Assembly: GCA_905193085.1 (NCBI GenBank)
Contig: CAJJNI010000007.1
Location: 1-25,572 of the forward strand
Direction of reading: 5' to 3'
From: an uncultured Lachnospiraceae bacterium
Lineage (GTDB): Bacteria > Bacillota > Clostridia > Lachnospirales > Lachnospiraceae
Length of the DNA stretch: 25,572 nt
Below, one piece after another: positions 8,058-15,544 of this stretch. Both the position numbers and the translations under genes were made by a program. The notes under the pieces are model-generated. The model was not told the origin of the DNA. It saw only the letters and a list, made by a program, of their open reading frames with translations, and searched no databases. Every line of letters begins with the position of its first letter. Within the stretch, counting starts at the first letter, position 1.

Positions 8058-9464
8058 ATGAGAATAGAAGAATCTATAAATGCAGCGGCAGGTATTTTGG
8101 ATACTATGACAGATACAAAAGTGCAAAAGACACAGAAAGCATTTGCTGATTTTATGGATAATGCAGCAAAAAGCAATGTCACAGGTGTTGCTGATGTAAA
8201 TTCAAAGAACAGTGTTGATATATCATCGTCTGCTCAGAATGATTCAAAGAATGCTGCAGATTTATCAGATGATAAAAAGAACAGTGATATATCACAGACA
8301 CAAGACAGCAAGACTGACAGTTCAAAGAATACTGATGCAGTAAACAGCAAAGATAACTCAACTGTAAAAAATGGTAATGTGAATGAAAATGCAATAGATG
8401 AATCAGAAGAAGTAGTTGCACAGATAGAAAGTGCTATTATTTCAATGCTTGCACAGCAGTTGGGCGTTACGGTTGAAGAAGTTAGCGTACAGCTTCAGAA
8501 CATGGGAATGAGCGCAATTGATTTGCTTGATGACTCAAATTTACTTGAATTTACAATGCAGATTAATGGTGTTGAAGATGTGGCAGTTGTTTTAACAGAT
8601 GAGAATCTTATGACTCAGTTCAAAGAGCTTAGCGATGATATTGATTTAACTGTCAGAAATGTTCTGGCTGAAAATAATATTTCGCAGGAAGAGCTTCCGG
8701 TTATAATTGAAAATGTGAAAACTGGTACGGTTTCAGAAGAAGAAATAGAAATAAATGTTCAGAAAACAGATTCAGATACCACACAGAAAGTCACAGATGT
8801 TGAAAATACAGAAGAAGTTGAAGTTGTTGTTGATAATACAAAATCTGCCCGACAGGATAGTGATTCTTTTACACAGCAGCATAATAACAACGAGCATCAG
8901 GATGTTTCGGCAACATTTAATCAACAGAATCAGATTGTTGGAAATATAGTAGACGCGGCAGAAAGTGCAGTTTCATATGTGTCAGCGGATATGGAAGATA
9001 TTGTAAATCAGATTGTTGAACAGATAAAAGTTCAGGTTAATGCAGATACAAGCAGTATGGAAATGCAGCTTAATCCTGAGAGTTATGGAAAACTGCAGTT
9101 ACAGGTACTGTTAAAAGATGGAATCGTTACTGCCCGGATGAATGTTGAAAATGAAGCTGTTCGTCAGGCTTTGGAATCTCAGGTTGTCCAGCTTAGGGAG
9201 TCAATGAATAATCAGGGACTCAAAGTTGACGCAATAGAGGTTACGGTTGCAAGTCATGAGTTTGACAGAAATTTACAGCAGGAAAGCAATGCTAATCAGC
9301 AGGCTTTTGAAGAAGAACAGAGGAAATCTTCGGTGAGAAGAATGAACCTCAATCTTAATGCAGATGACTGGTCAGAAGAAGATATTCAGGATATGTCAGA
9401 TGCAGAAGCATTAGAAAGAAAAATAATGCTTGAAAGTGGAAACAGAATGAGTATTCAGGCATAG
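8058..9464 (+). CDS. fliK: Flagellar hook-length control protein FliK
   Basis: FliK is an exported molecular ruler that stops hook growth and switches FlhB to filament substrates. From ATG 8058 the protein has 468 residues; an AAAGGAGG site at 8042-8049 lies 8 nt upstream. ATG 8052 is possible but too close to that site, and the upstream GTG 7947 lies inside the repeat element. The N-terminal third is low-complexity (Ser, Asn, Asp, Lys, with recurring SKN-type units), the middle is acidic and helical, and the C-terminal Flg_hook domain (about nt 9000-9270) has MEMQLNPESYGKLQLQVLLKDG and the VRQALESQVVQLRESMNNQGLKV segment. Order with flgD following fits. Confidence in identity is high, in the exact start slightly less. 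Confidence 0.93.
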   Translation: MRIEESINAAAGILDTMTDTKVQKTQKAFADFMDNAAKSNVTGVADVNSKNSVDISSSAQNDSKNAADLSDDKKNSDISQTQDSKTDSSKNTDAVNSKDNSTVKNGNVNENAIDESEEVVAQIESAIISMLAQQLGVTVEEVSVQLQNMGMSAIDLLDDSNLLEFTMQINGVEDVAVVLTDENLMTQFKELSDDIDLTVRNVLAENNISQEELPVIIENVKTGTVSEEEIEINVQKTDSDTTQKVTDVENTEEVEVVVDNTKSARQDSDSFTQQHNNNEHQDVSATFNQQNQIVGNIVDAAESAVSYVSADMEDIVNQIVEQIKVQVNADTSSMEMQLNPESYGKLQLQVLLKDGIVTARMNVENEAVRQALESQVVQLRESMNNQGLKVDAIEVTVASHEFDRNLQQESNANQQAFEEEQRKSSVRRMNLNLNADDWSEEDIQDMSDAEALERKIMLESGNRMSIQA

Positions 9465-9480
9465 AAAGGGAGGTTTTTGT

Positions 9481-10164
9481 ATGTCAGTTTCAGCAGTGGT
9501 TAAAGATGGTAAAATTGTTGATACAAGTGCAAACAGTGTATCAGATTCAACACAAAAAACATCAGACTCTACAGGCTCACTTGATAAAGAAGCATTTCTT
9601 CAGCTTTTAGTAGCTCAGATGCAGTATCAGGATCCTCTTGAGCCAATGGATAATACAGAGTATGTATCGCAGCTTGCTACTTTCTCGGAATTAGAGGCCA
9701 TGAATAACCTTAACGATTCAATGAGCTTCCAGAGAGCTTCACAGCTTGTTGGTTCGAATGTACTTGTCCGTACTACATCAAAGACGACAGGTGAAACATA
9801 TCTGACTCAGGGAACTGTTGATTATGTAGTTTATGAAAATGGAAAGGCTTATCTTGCAATAAATGAATCATTATATTCAATTGATGATTTGGACACAGTT
9901 ATTTCTGATGAATACCTGGATAAACATAAAAAGGATAATTCAACAACAGAAAAAACCAATCTTACAGAATTGTTGGCTAAGATAGCAAAATTGCCATCAG
10001 AAGATGATGTTACATTAGATGATGAAGAAGCAATTAAAGAAGCAAGAGAAGCATATGATGCTTTGAGTGAGACAGATAAGGCGCAATTTGATAATGATGC
10101 ACTGTATTATCTTATAAAAGATGAGGCAGTTCTTGCAAAACTTAAAGCTGAAAAATCAGAATAA
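9481..10164 (+). CDS. flgD: Hook-capping protein FlgD with unusual C-terminal helical extension
   Basis: FlgD is exported and caps the growing hook to guide FlgE assembly. The N-terminal signature is clear: DKEAFLQLLVAQMQYQDPLEPMDNTEYVSQLATFSELEAM (about residues 35-74). It is followed by a small beta domain (SQLVGSNVLVRTTSKTTGETY to about residue 145) as in short Bacillus FlgD. Residues 155-227 (nt about 9943-10161) form an acidic helical extension, LTELLAKIAKLPSEDDVTLD then EAIKEAREAYDALSETDKAQ. This resembles the three-helix spacer repeats of Gram-positive surface proteins and is not part of standard FlgD. The start has GGGAGG 6 nt upstream. Confidence 0.93.
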   Translation: MSVSAVVKDGKIVDTSANSVSDSTQKTSDSTGSLDKEAFLQLLVAQMQYQDPLEPMDNTEYVSQLATFSELEAMNNLNDSMSFQRASQLVGSNVLVRTTSKTTGETYLTQGTVDYVVYENGKAYLAINESLYSIDDLDTVISDEYLDKHKKDNSTTEKTNLTELLAKIAKLPSEDDVTLDDEEAIKEAREAYDALSETDKAQFDNDALYYLIKDEAVLAKLKAEKSE

Positions 10165-10202
10165 ATCAGGAGACAGGGAAGTTATAAGAGAGGAAGATGG
10201 GT

Positions 10203-10598
10203 ATGCAGATAGACAATTCACGCTTCTCATCAATACAACAGGTTACAGGGAAGTACCTTTCTAAAACATCGGATAATCGTCAGGTTGAAAATAATAATGA
10301 TGAATCTTTTTTACATGTATTGCAAAAACAGGTTAATGAAGCAGATGGTTTGAAGTTTTCAAAACATGCAAATGCAAGAATTAACAGCAGACAGATAAAT
10401 ATATCCGAAGAGCAGATGAAGCGTTTGCAGGACGGCGCAAATAAAGCCGGACAAAAGGGAATAAAAGAATCTCTTGTACTTGTGGATTCATTGGCTTTTA
10501 TTGTTAACACAAAGCAGAATACAGTAATAACAGCGATGAATCAGCAGGAAGCAAATGAAAATATTTATACTAATATTGATGGAGCAGTAATAATTTAG
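10203..10598 (+). CDS. Conserved flagellar-operon protein (TIGR02530-type, function unknown)
   Basis: A 131-residue protein found in many Firmicutes between flgD and flgE. The conserved core is LKFSKHANARINSRQINISE, then GIKESLVLVDSLAFIVNTK and TVITAM, ending ENIYTNIDGAVII. I recognise this as the family annotated as 'flagellar operon protein' (TIGR02530); a defined role is not established to my knowledge. Its place suggests a hook-assembly factor, possibly a chaperone or a partner of FlgD/FlgE, but that is inference. ATG 10203 is preferred because AGAGG (10189-10193) lies 9 nt upstream; the ATG at 10197 would leave only 3 nt. It has no signal peptide or membrane helix. Confidence 0.88.
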   Translation: MQIDNSRFSSIQQVTGKYLSKTSDNRQVENNNDESFLHVLQKQVNEADGLKFSKHANARINSRQINISEEQMKRLQDGANKAGQKGIKESLVLVDSLAFIVNTKQNTVITAMNQQEANENIYTNIDGAVII

Positions 10599-10682
10599 CC
10601 GGACCGCATTAGGGGGCTTATGTTTCTGAATGACAGATGAAACAACTGCTTACAGTTAAAAATAATAGGAGGAAACAGCACT

Positions 10683-12080
10683 ATGATGAGATCATTGTTT
10701 TCTGGTGTGTCAGGTTTGAAAACACATCAGACAAAGATGGATGTAATAGGTAATAACATTGCGAATGTAAACACTGTTGGTTTTAAATCACAGAGCGTAA
10801 CATTTCAGGAACTTTTGTATGAAACAACACAGTCAGCATCAGGACCAAATGCCGATACCGGACGTGGTGGTACTAATGCAAAACAGATTGGTCTTGGTGT
10901 TACACAGGGTGCTATCTCAACATCAATAACAACACAGGGTGCAAGCCAGTCAACAGGATATCCTTTTGATATTCGTATATCAGGTGAAAATTTCTTTATA
11001 GTAAGTGATGGTTCAAGCAATTTCTTTACAAGAGCCGGTGCATTTACAGTAGATAGTGCAGGTAATCTTGTAATGACAACAAACGGCTATAAAGTAATGG
11101 GCTGGCAGCCGGATGCGAATGATCCTACAATAATTAAACAGGATACAGTATCAGGTCTTAAGATTACAACTGCAGAGAATATGACTGTTCCACCATCAGC
11201 AACAACATATGCTATGGCAAGTGGTATCATAGATAAGAACAATAAGAGCTTAAATTCGGCAGATGGTGCTACATATAATCTTAATTTCTACGATAATCTT
11301 GGTTACGCCTATACTGCTAAATTTAAAATTGAAATCGTAGATTCAGACCTTGGACAGTATGCTATATCAATCCAGGATATTTTAGATTCTAATGGTGATT
11401 CAATTGTTCCTGGAGGTTCTGATATAACTGATTTAGTAGAATTTGGCACAAATGGTGTTTCACAGTTACTTTATGACCCGGATAAAGGTACATTTGTAAA
11501 TATTAACGGAACACATGATGAAGTAGATGCAACAGGTGCAACAGTAACGGTTAATAATCTTACAGCAAAGCTTCAGTTTAACAAGACATTTAAATATCCG
11601 GAAGATGGGTCAACATTAGGTAACTTCTCAGATGTTGAGATTGATTTCTCAACTACAAATACATTTGATAATCATGGAACAAGTACCTTTGGTATGGACG
11701 CTGGCGACGGTAAACAGATGGGTAACATGACCGGTGTAAGTATTACAACAAGTGGTATGATTTATGGTAAATATGATAATGGTGACAAAAAGCTTTTAGG
11801 ACAGATTGCAACAGCATCATTTGCAAATGCAGCAGGTCTTGCGAAAGTAGGAGAAAACCTTTTTGAAGAAACTCTTAACTCAGGTGTTTTTGATGGAATC
11901 GGTGTTGATGTTACAGCAGATGGTGGCAGCATGTCAACAGGTGTTCTTGAAATGTCAAATGTAGACCTTTCAACAGAGTTTACTGAAATGATTACAACTC
12001 AGAGAGGTTTCCAGGCAAATTCAAGAATAATTACAACATCAGATTCAATGTTAGAGGAGCTTGTAAATCTTAAGAGATAA
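10683..12080 (+). CDS. flgE: Flagellar hook protein FlgE
   Basis: FlgE polymerises into the flexible hook. The 465-residue product begins with the axial-protein N terminus MRSLFSGVSGLKTHQTKMDV and the IGNNIANVNTVGFKSQ motif. It carries variable surface domains in the middle (rich in Asp, Gly, Thr, Asn). It ends with the C-terminal helix VDLSTEFTEMITTQRGFQAN then ITTSDSMLEELVNLKR, the D0 coiled coil shared by rod and hook proteins. Position after the flgD cluster confirms FlgE rather than FlgG or FlgF. An AGGAGG at 10667-10672 supports ATG 10683; a second ATG follows immediately. The 84-bp gap before it shows nothing I can name. Confidence 0.96.
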   Translation: MMRSLFSGVSGLKTHQTKMDVIGNNIANVNTVGFKSQSVTFQELLYETTQSASGPNADTGRGGTNAKQIGLGVTQGAISTSITTQGASQSTGYPFDIRISGENFFIVSDGSSNFFTRAGAFTVDSAGNLVMTTNGYKVMGWQPDANDPTIIKQDTVSGLKITTAENMTVPPSATTYAMASGIIDKNNKSLNSADGATYNLNFYDNLGYAYTAKFKIEIVDSDLGQYAISIQDILDSNGDSIVPGGSDITDLVEFGTNGVSQLLYDPDKGTFVNINGTHDEVDATGATVTVNNLTAKLQFNKTFKYPEDGSTLGNFSDVEIDFSTTNTFDNHGTSTFGMDAGDGKQMGNMTGVSITTSGMIYGKYDNGDKKLLGQIATASFANAAGLAKVGENLFEETLNSGVFDGIGVDVTADGGSMSTGVLEMSNVDLSTEFTEMITTQRGFQANSRIITTSDSMLEELVNLKR

Positions 12081-12110
12081 GTTTTTAAGTTGACAATTAA
12101 GATGATTATT

Positions 12111-12143
12111 ACACTCCGTATATTTATCAGATATGCGGAGTGT
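12111..12143 (+). promoter_or_regulatory. Intergenic hairpin between flgE and flbD
   Basis: ACACTCCGTATA (12111-12122) pairs with TATGCGGAGTGT (12132-12143) over 12 bp with one wobble, around a 9-nt loop. An A-rich stretch follows, not a T tract, so it is unlikely to terminate transcription on the + strand. It may protect or process the mRNA between the hook and stator genes, or be a weak pause site. It ends 26 bp before the flbD start. Confidence 0.55.
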
Positions 12144-12169
12144 AAAACAAAAATATTGGGAGTGTATAG

Positions 12170-12379
12170 ATGATAGAACTCACAAAATTAAATGAAAATA
12201 AATTTATTTTAAATGCGGATTTGATTGAAACTATTGAAGAAACACCCGATACAGTGATAACATTAGTGTCAGGGAAAAAAATAATTGTAAAAGAAAGTAG
12301 ACAAGAAGTAAAAAATTTAGTAATATCATATAGGAAGACTATTTTTTCAGGATGTTCGAAGAATAATGAGATAGGGTAG
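12170..12379 (+). CDS. flbD: FlbD/SwrD family flagellar protein
   Basis: A 69-residue protein beginning MIELTKLNENKFILNADLIETIEETPDTVITLVSGKKIIVKE, the diagnostic pattern of the FlbD family (SwrD in Bacillus subtilis). SwrD is reported to raise flagellar motor power needed for swarming. Its place directly before motA, with only a short gap, agrees with a stator-linked role. The protein has a small beta-rich fold followed by a helix (RQEVKNLVISYRKTIF). The ATG follows a GGGAGTG site at about 12158. The C terminus runs a few residues longer than the conserved core. Confidence 0.9.
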   Translation: MIELTKLNENKFILNADLIETIEETPDTVITLVSGKKIIVKESRQEVKNLVISYRKTIFSGCSKNNEIG

Positions 12380-12388
12380 GTGGAAGTT

Positions 12389-13201
12389 GTGGATTTAGCA
12401 TCAATTATAGGTTTAGTAGTCGGTATTATACTTATCGTATTCGGTATTGTATATGGAGATAACGGGGTTGATTTTTCGGTAATTAACAATTTCATTAATG
12501 TACCGTCAATTATTATTACATTTGGAGGTACATTCACTTCAGTGTTAACAAGCTATACACTGAAAGATTACATAAATAGTCTTAAGGGATATGGCAAAAT
12601 ATTTAGTGCGCCAAAGCTTGATGTTACAGGAATGATAACGAATATAATCGGGTTGTCAAATGTTGCTCGAAAAGAAGGTCTTCTTGCATTGGAAGAGGCA
12701 GCCAATGAAATAGATGATGAATTCCTTAAAAAAGGAATTTTACTTATAGTCGATGGTACGGATCCTGAACTGGTTCGTGCAATTTTGGAAACAGAAATGC
12801 TTAGCGTTGAAGGTCGTCATAAGAAAGTAATAGGATTTTGGGAGGATATTGCTGCCATGGGTCCTGCATGGGGTATGATTGGTACCCTTATTGGTCTGGT
12901 AAACATGTTAAAGAGTCTGGACGATGCTTCTACTATCGGACCATCAATGGCGGTTGCGTTGCTTACAACTTTATATGGTTCCATGATTGCTAACTGGATA
13001 GCAACTCCTGGAGCAAGTAAGCTTAAACATAATAATGATGATGAAATGCAGCTTAAAGAAGTTATGATAGAGGGTCTGCTTTCCATACAGGCAGGTGAAA
13101 ATCCTCGTGTAATTGAAGAGAAGCTCAAATCATTCTTGTCACCTCAGTTAAGACAGGAGCTTAGCGGAGAGGAATCTGGAGGTGAAGAAGCAGATGGCTA
13201 A
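12389..13201 (+). CDS. motA: Flagellar motor stator protein MotA
   Basis: MotA and MotB form the ion channel that powers rotation. The 270-residue product has four hydrophobic segments: the first near residues 3-23 (LASIIGLVVGIILIVFGIVYG), the second around VPSIIITFGGTFTSVL, and two in the C-terminal half (MGPAWGMIGTLIGLVNML and SMAVALLTTLYGSMIANWIATP). The prolines and glycines of these last helices are conserved in MotA. The cytoplasmic loop between helices 2 and 3 contacts FliG. GTG 12389 gives the family-type start MDLASIIGL and has AGGTGG upstream; an in-frame GTG at 12380, abutting the flbD stop, is the alternative. The stator ion (H+ or Na+) cannot be settled here. Confidence 0.95.
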   Translation: MDLASIIGLVVGIILIVFGIVYGDNGVDFSVINNFINVPSIIITFGGTFTSVLTSYTLKDYINSLKGYGKIFSAPKLDVTGMITNIIGLSNVARKEGLLALEEAANEIDDEFLKKGILLIVDGTDPELVRAILETEMLSVEGRHKKVIGFWEDIAAMGPAWGMIGTLIGLVNMLKSLDDASTIGPSMAVALLTTLYGSMIANWIATPGASKLKHNNDDEMQLKEVMIEGLLSIQAGENPRVIEEKLKSFLSPQLRQELSGEESGGEEADG

Positions 13202-13988
13202 AAGAAAACAGGAAGATCCACCGAAAGGTGCAGCTCCATGGATGAATACCTTTTCGGATTTGATGAATCTTTTACTGTGCTTTTTCGTTTTGCTCTTCTC
13301 GATGTCAACTGTTGATGCCGAGCAATTTGAACAGGTGGCAGCCTCGTTGTCAAACAGTTTTAGTATACTGCCTGCAGGTGGTGCAGCTATTGGAGATGGA
13401 ACATTGGTTGCCAATGGAATAAGCCAGCTTAATAATCTTGCGGAATATGTCAAAAATATGGGTGTTTCAATGGATGAGGCAGAGGAACAGGATGTGGAAG
13501 AACAGATAGAAGAAATTAAATTAGAACAGTCTGAAAAAATGGCTGAAAGTATTCAGGAATATCTTGAACAGCAGAATATAGAAGAATATGTGGATTTGGA
13601 CTTCAATTCTCAGTATGTGCTTCTTACCTTGAATGGTGCGGTATTGTTTGAATCAGGTTCTTCGGATTTAAAAAATGATGCGGTTCCTCTTATAGATTCT
13701 ATTGGAAATATGCTTACAGGATATACAGAGAATATTATAGAAGTTGAAGGTCACACAGATAATGTTCCTATTCATACAGCAAAATATGCTAATAATAATG
13801 TGCTCTCATCTTTCCGTGCGTTATCAGTTGCAGAATATTTAATTAATAATAAAGGAATTAATCCTGCAAAATTAAAATATTCAGGAAGAGGAGAATATGT
13901 TCCGGTTGCTGATAATTCGACGCCAGAGGGAAGAGCCCTTAATCGTCGTGTTGAAATAAAAATATATAATGAATTAAGTTCAAAATAA
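13194..13988 (+). CDS. motB: Flagellar motor stator protein MotB
   Basis: MotB anchors the stator to peptidoglycan. From ATG 13194 the protein has 264 residues and overlaps motA by 8 bp. A GGAGGTG site at 13178-13184 lies 9 nt upstream, so the more distal GTG 13182 is rejected. The motif PWMNTFSDLMNLLLCFFVLL carries the ion-binding aspartate (Asp22) at the start of the single membrane helix (about 20-42). A linker with an acidic coiled region precedes the C-terminal OmpA-like peptidoglycan-binding domain (VLFESGSSDLKNDAVPLI, EVEGHTDNVPI and LNRRVEIKI). Confidence 0.96.
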   Translation: MAKRKQEDPPKGAAPWMNTFSDLMNLLLCFFVLLFSMSTVDAEQFEQVAASLSNSFSILPAGGAAIGDGTLVANGISQLNNLAEYVKNMGVSMDEAEEQDVEEQIEEIKLEQSEKMAESIQEYLEQQNIEEYVDLDFNSQYVLLTLNGAVLFESGSSDLKNDAVPLIDSIGNMLTGYTENIIEVEGHTDNVPIHTAKYANNNVLSSFRALSVAEYLINNKGINPAKLKYSGRGEYVPVADNSTPEGRALNRRVEIKIYNELSSK

Positions 13989-14008
13989 TATAAAGGGAGT
14001 GGAAGAAA

Positions 14009-14524
14009 TTGAAAAAGCATTTATTAAGTATCATCACTACAGCTCTTGTTGTTGTTAATCTTATAATGTCAATAGTGATTGTATTTACTGTTTTACCGAC
14101 AACAAGTAAGATTAATAATCTTGTAACCCAGATTTGTGCCGCCTTAGCACTTGACTTAGATTCAGGCGGTGATGGTGCAGAATCTCTTAAAATTGAAGAT
14201 ATGGAGACATATGCAGTAGGTGATGGTGAAGAAATGACAATTAACCTTAAGTCAGGCGAAGACGGAAAAGACCATTATGCATTGATTAAGTGTTCGATTG
14301 TAGTTAATAAGAAACATGAAGATTATGATAAGTATGTTGGTTCAATCACTGAGAAATCAAGTTTGATTAAAGATGCAATCAATTCAGAAGTATCAAACTT
14401 TACAATAGAAGAAATGAAGAGTAATCCTGAAGATGTTCAGCAGGCTATTTTAGAGAGACTGCAGAAGCTGTTTAATTCAAGATTTATTGTAAAAGTAACA
14501 TTTGATAACATAGTATATCAATAA
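14009..14524 (+). CDS. fliL: Basal body-associated protein FliL
   Basis: FliL is a single-pass membrane protein that rings the stator and supports torque. The 171-residue product has an N-terminal membrane helix (about residues 5-32, LLSIITTALVVVNLIMSIVIVFTVL). The extracytoplasmic domain has the FliL pattern YALIKCSIVVNKKHEDYDKY, KSSLIKDAINSEVSNFTIEE and a C-terminal RFIVKVTFDNIVYQ. The start is TTG 14009, supported by AAGGGAG about 9 nt upstream. It lies between motB and fliM, the usual place. FliL sequences are diverse, so the name relies partly on context. Confidence 0.9.
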   Translation: MKKHLLSIITTALVVVNLIMSIVIVFTVLPTTSKINNLVTQICAALALDLDSGGDGAESLKIEDMETYAVGDGEEMTINLKSGEDGKDHYALIKCSIVVNKKHEDYDKYVGSITEKSSLIKDAINSEVSNFTIEEMKSNPEDVQQAILERLQKLFNSRFIVKVTFDNIVYQ

Positions 14525-14559
14525 TCAAATTTAGATAAATCACCTGGGAGGTGAAATGG

Positions 14560-15540
14560 ATGGGAGATATTTTATCCCAAGATGAGATTGATCAACTGCT
14601 TAACGCATTAAATTCAGGAGAGTTAGATGCAGATGAAATTAAAGAGAATACTGAGAAGCAGGTTAAAAACTATGATTTTGCCAGACCTTCCAAGTTTTCA
14701 AAAGATCATCTTAGAACTCTGGAAATAATATTTGAACACTTTGGACGAATGCTTGCAACAGAGCTTACGGTTCAATTGAGAAAGACAGTTCAGGTAGAAG
14801 TAGTTAATTCAGAAGCAGTTACATATTCAGAATTTTCAAATGCGCTATCGAATCCGGTAGTACTTGGAATTATAGATGCACCACCGTTAAAGGGGAATCT
14901 GATGATAGAAATGGCATCAAATATTGCATATGCAATGGTTGACAGGATGCTTGGCGGAAGTGGTGCAACTCTTGCACGAATGCGAGATTTCTCCGAGATT
15001 GAAATAACAATTATTGAAAAAATGATAGCAGTGATAGTTGGTTTGCTTGTAGAACCATGGAGTGCAGTTGTTGACATAGAGCCGCGGTTATCAAGGGTGG
15101 AGACGAACTCTCAGTTCGCACAGATAATTTCCCCGACAGAGATGACGGCGATTGTAACGATGAATATTTTGATTGGTGATGTAAAAGGTCTTATGAATGT
15201 CTGCGTCCCATATCTTGCTGTTGAAGATTATGTAGACAGATTAAATACTAAATATTGGTATTCAACAATGCGTGAGAATGATGAAAATTCATATCATGAT
15301 GCTATTGAGACTTTGATTTCCAAATCAAAAATACCTATTAAGGCTGTACTCGGTAAGAGTCAGATTTCAGTAATGGATTTTGGAACCTTGCAGGTTGGTG
15401 ATATAATAAAACTTGATACAAAGGTTAATGAAGAACTTAGTGTATATGTGGGGAATATTAAGAAGTTTACTGCTCTCCCAGGCGCTTCAGGCGATAAATA
15501 TGCAGTAAGGGTAACATCAATATATAGAGAGGAGCAGTGA
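14560..15540 (+). CDS. fliM: Flagellar switch protein FliM
   Basis: FliM forms the C ring with FliG and FliY and is the target of CheY-P. From ATG 14560 the product has 326 residues; GGGAGGTG (14546-14553) lies 6 nt upstream, so the in-frame GTG 14551 inside that site is rejected. The N terminus ILSQDEIDQLLNAL is the CheY-P docking peptide. The middle CheC-like domain includes YDFARPSKFSKDHLRTLEII and the MLGGSGA loop. The C-terminal SpoA-type domain has KIPIKAVLGKSQISVMDFGT and LQVGDIIKLDT. It is followed by fliY after 4 bp. Confidence 0.97.
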   Translation: MGDILSQDEIDQLLNALNSGELDADEIKENTEKQVKNYDFARPSKFSKDHLRTLEIIFEHFGRMLATELTVQLRKTVQVEVVNSEAVTYSEFSNALSNPVVLGIIDAPPLKGNLMIEMASNIAYAMVDRMLGGSGATLARMRDFSEIEITIIEKMIAVIVGLLVEPWSAVVDIEPRLSRVETNSQFAQIISPTEMTAIVTMNILIGDVKGLMNVCVPYLAVEDYVDRLNTKYWYSTMRENDENSYHDAIETLISKSKIPIKAVLGKSQISVMDFGTLQVGDIIKLDTKVNEELSVYVGNIKKFTALPGASGDKYAVRVTSIYREEQ

Positions 15541-15544
15541 AATA

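Noticed and set aside
12090..12095. TTGACA as a -35 for an internal promoter before flbD
   Set aside because: No acceptable -10 hexamer lies 16-19 bp downstream; the position falls in the hairpin stem.
13182..13193. GTG 13182 as the motB start
   Set aside because: The GTG is part of the GGAGGTG ribosome site for ATG 13194, which gives the usual MotB N terminus.
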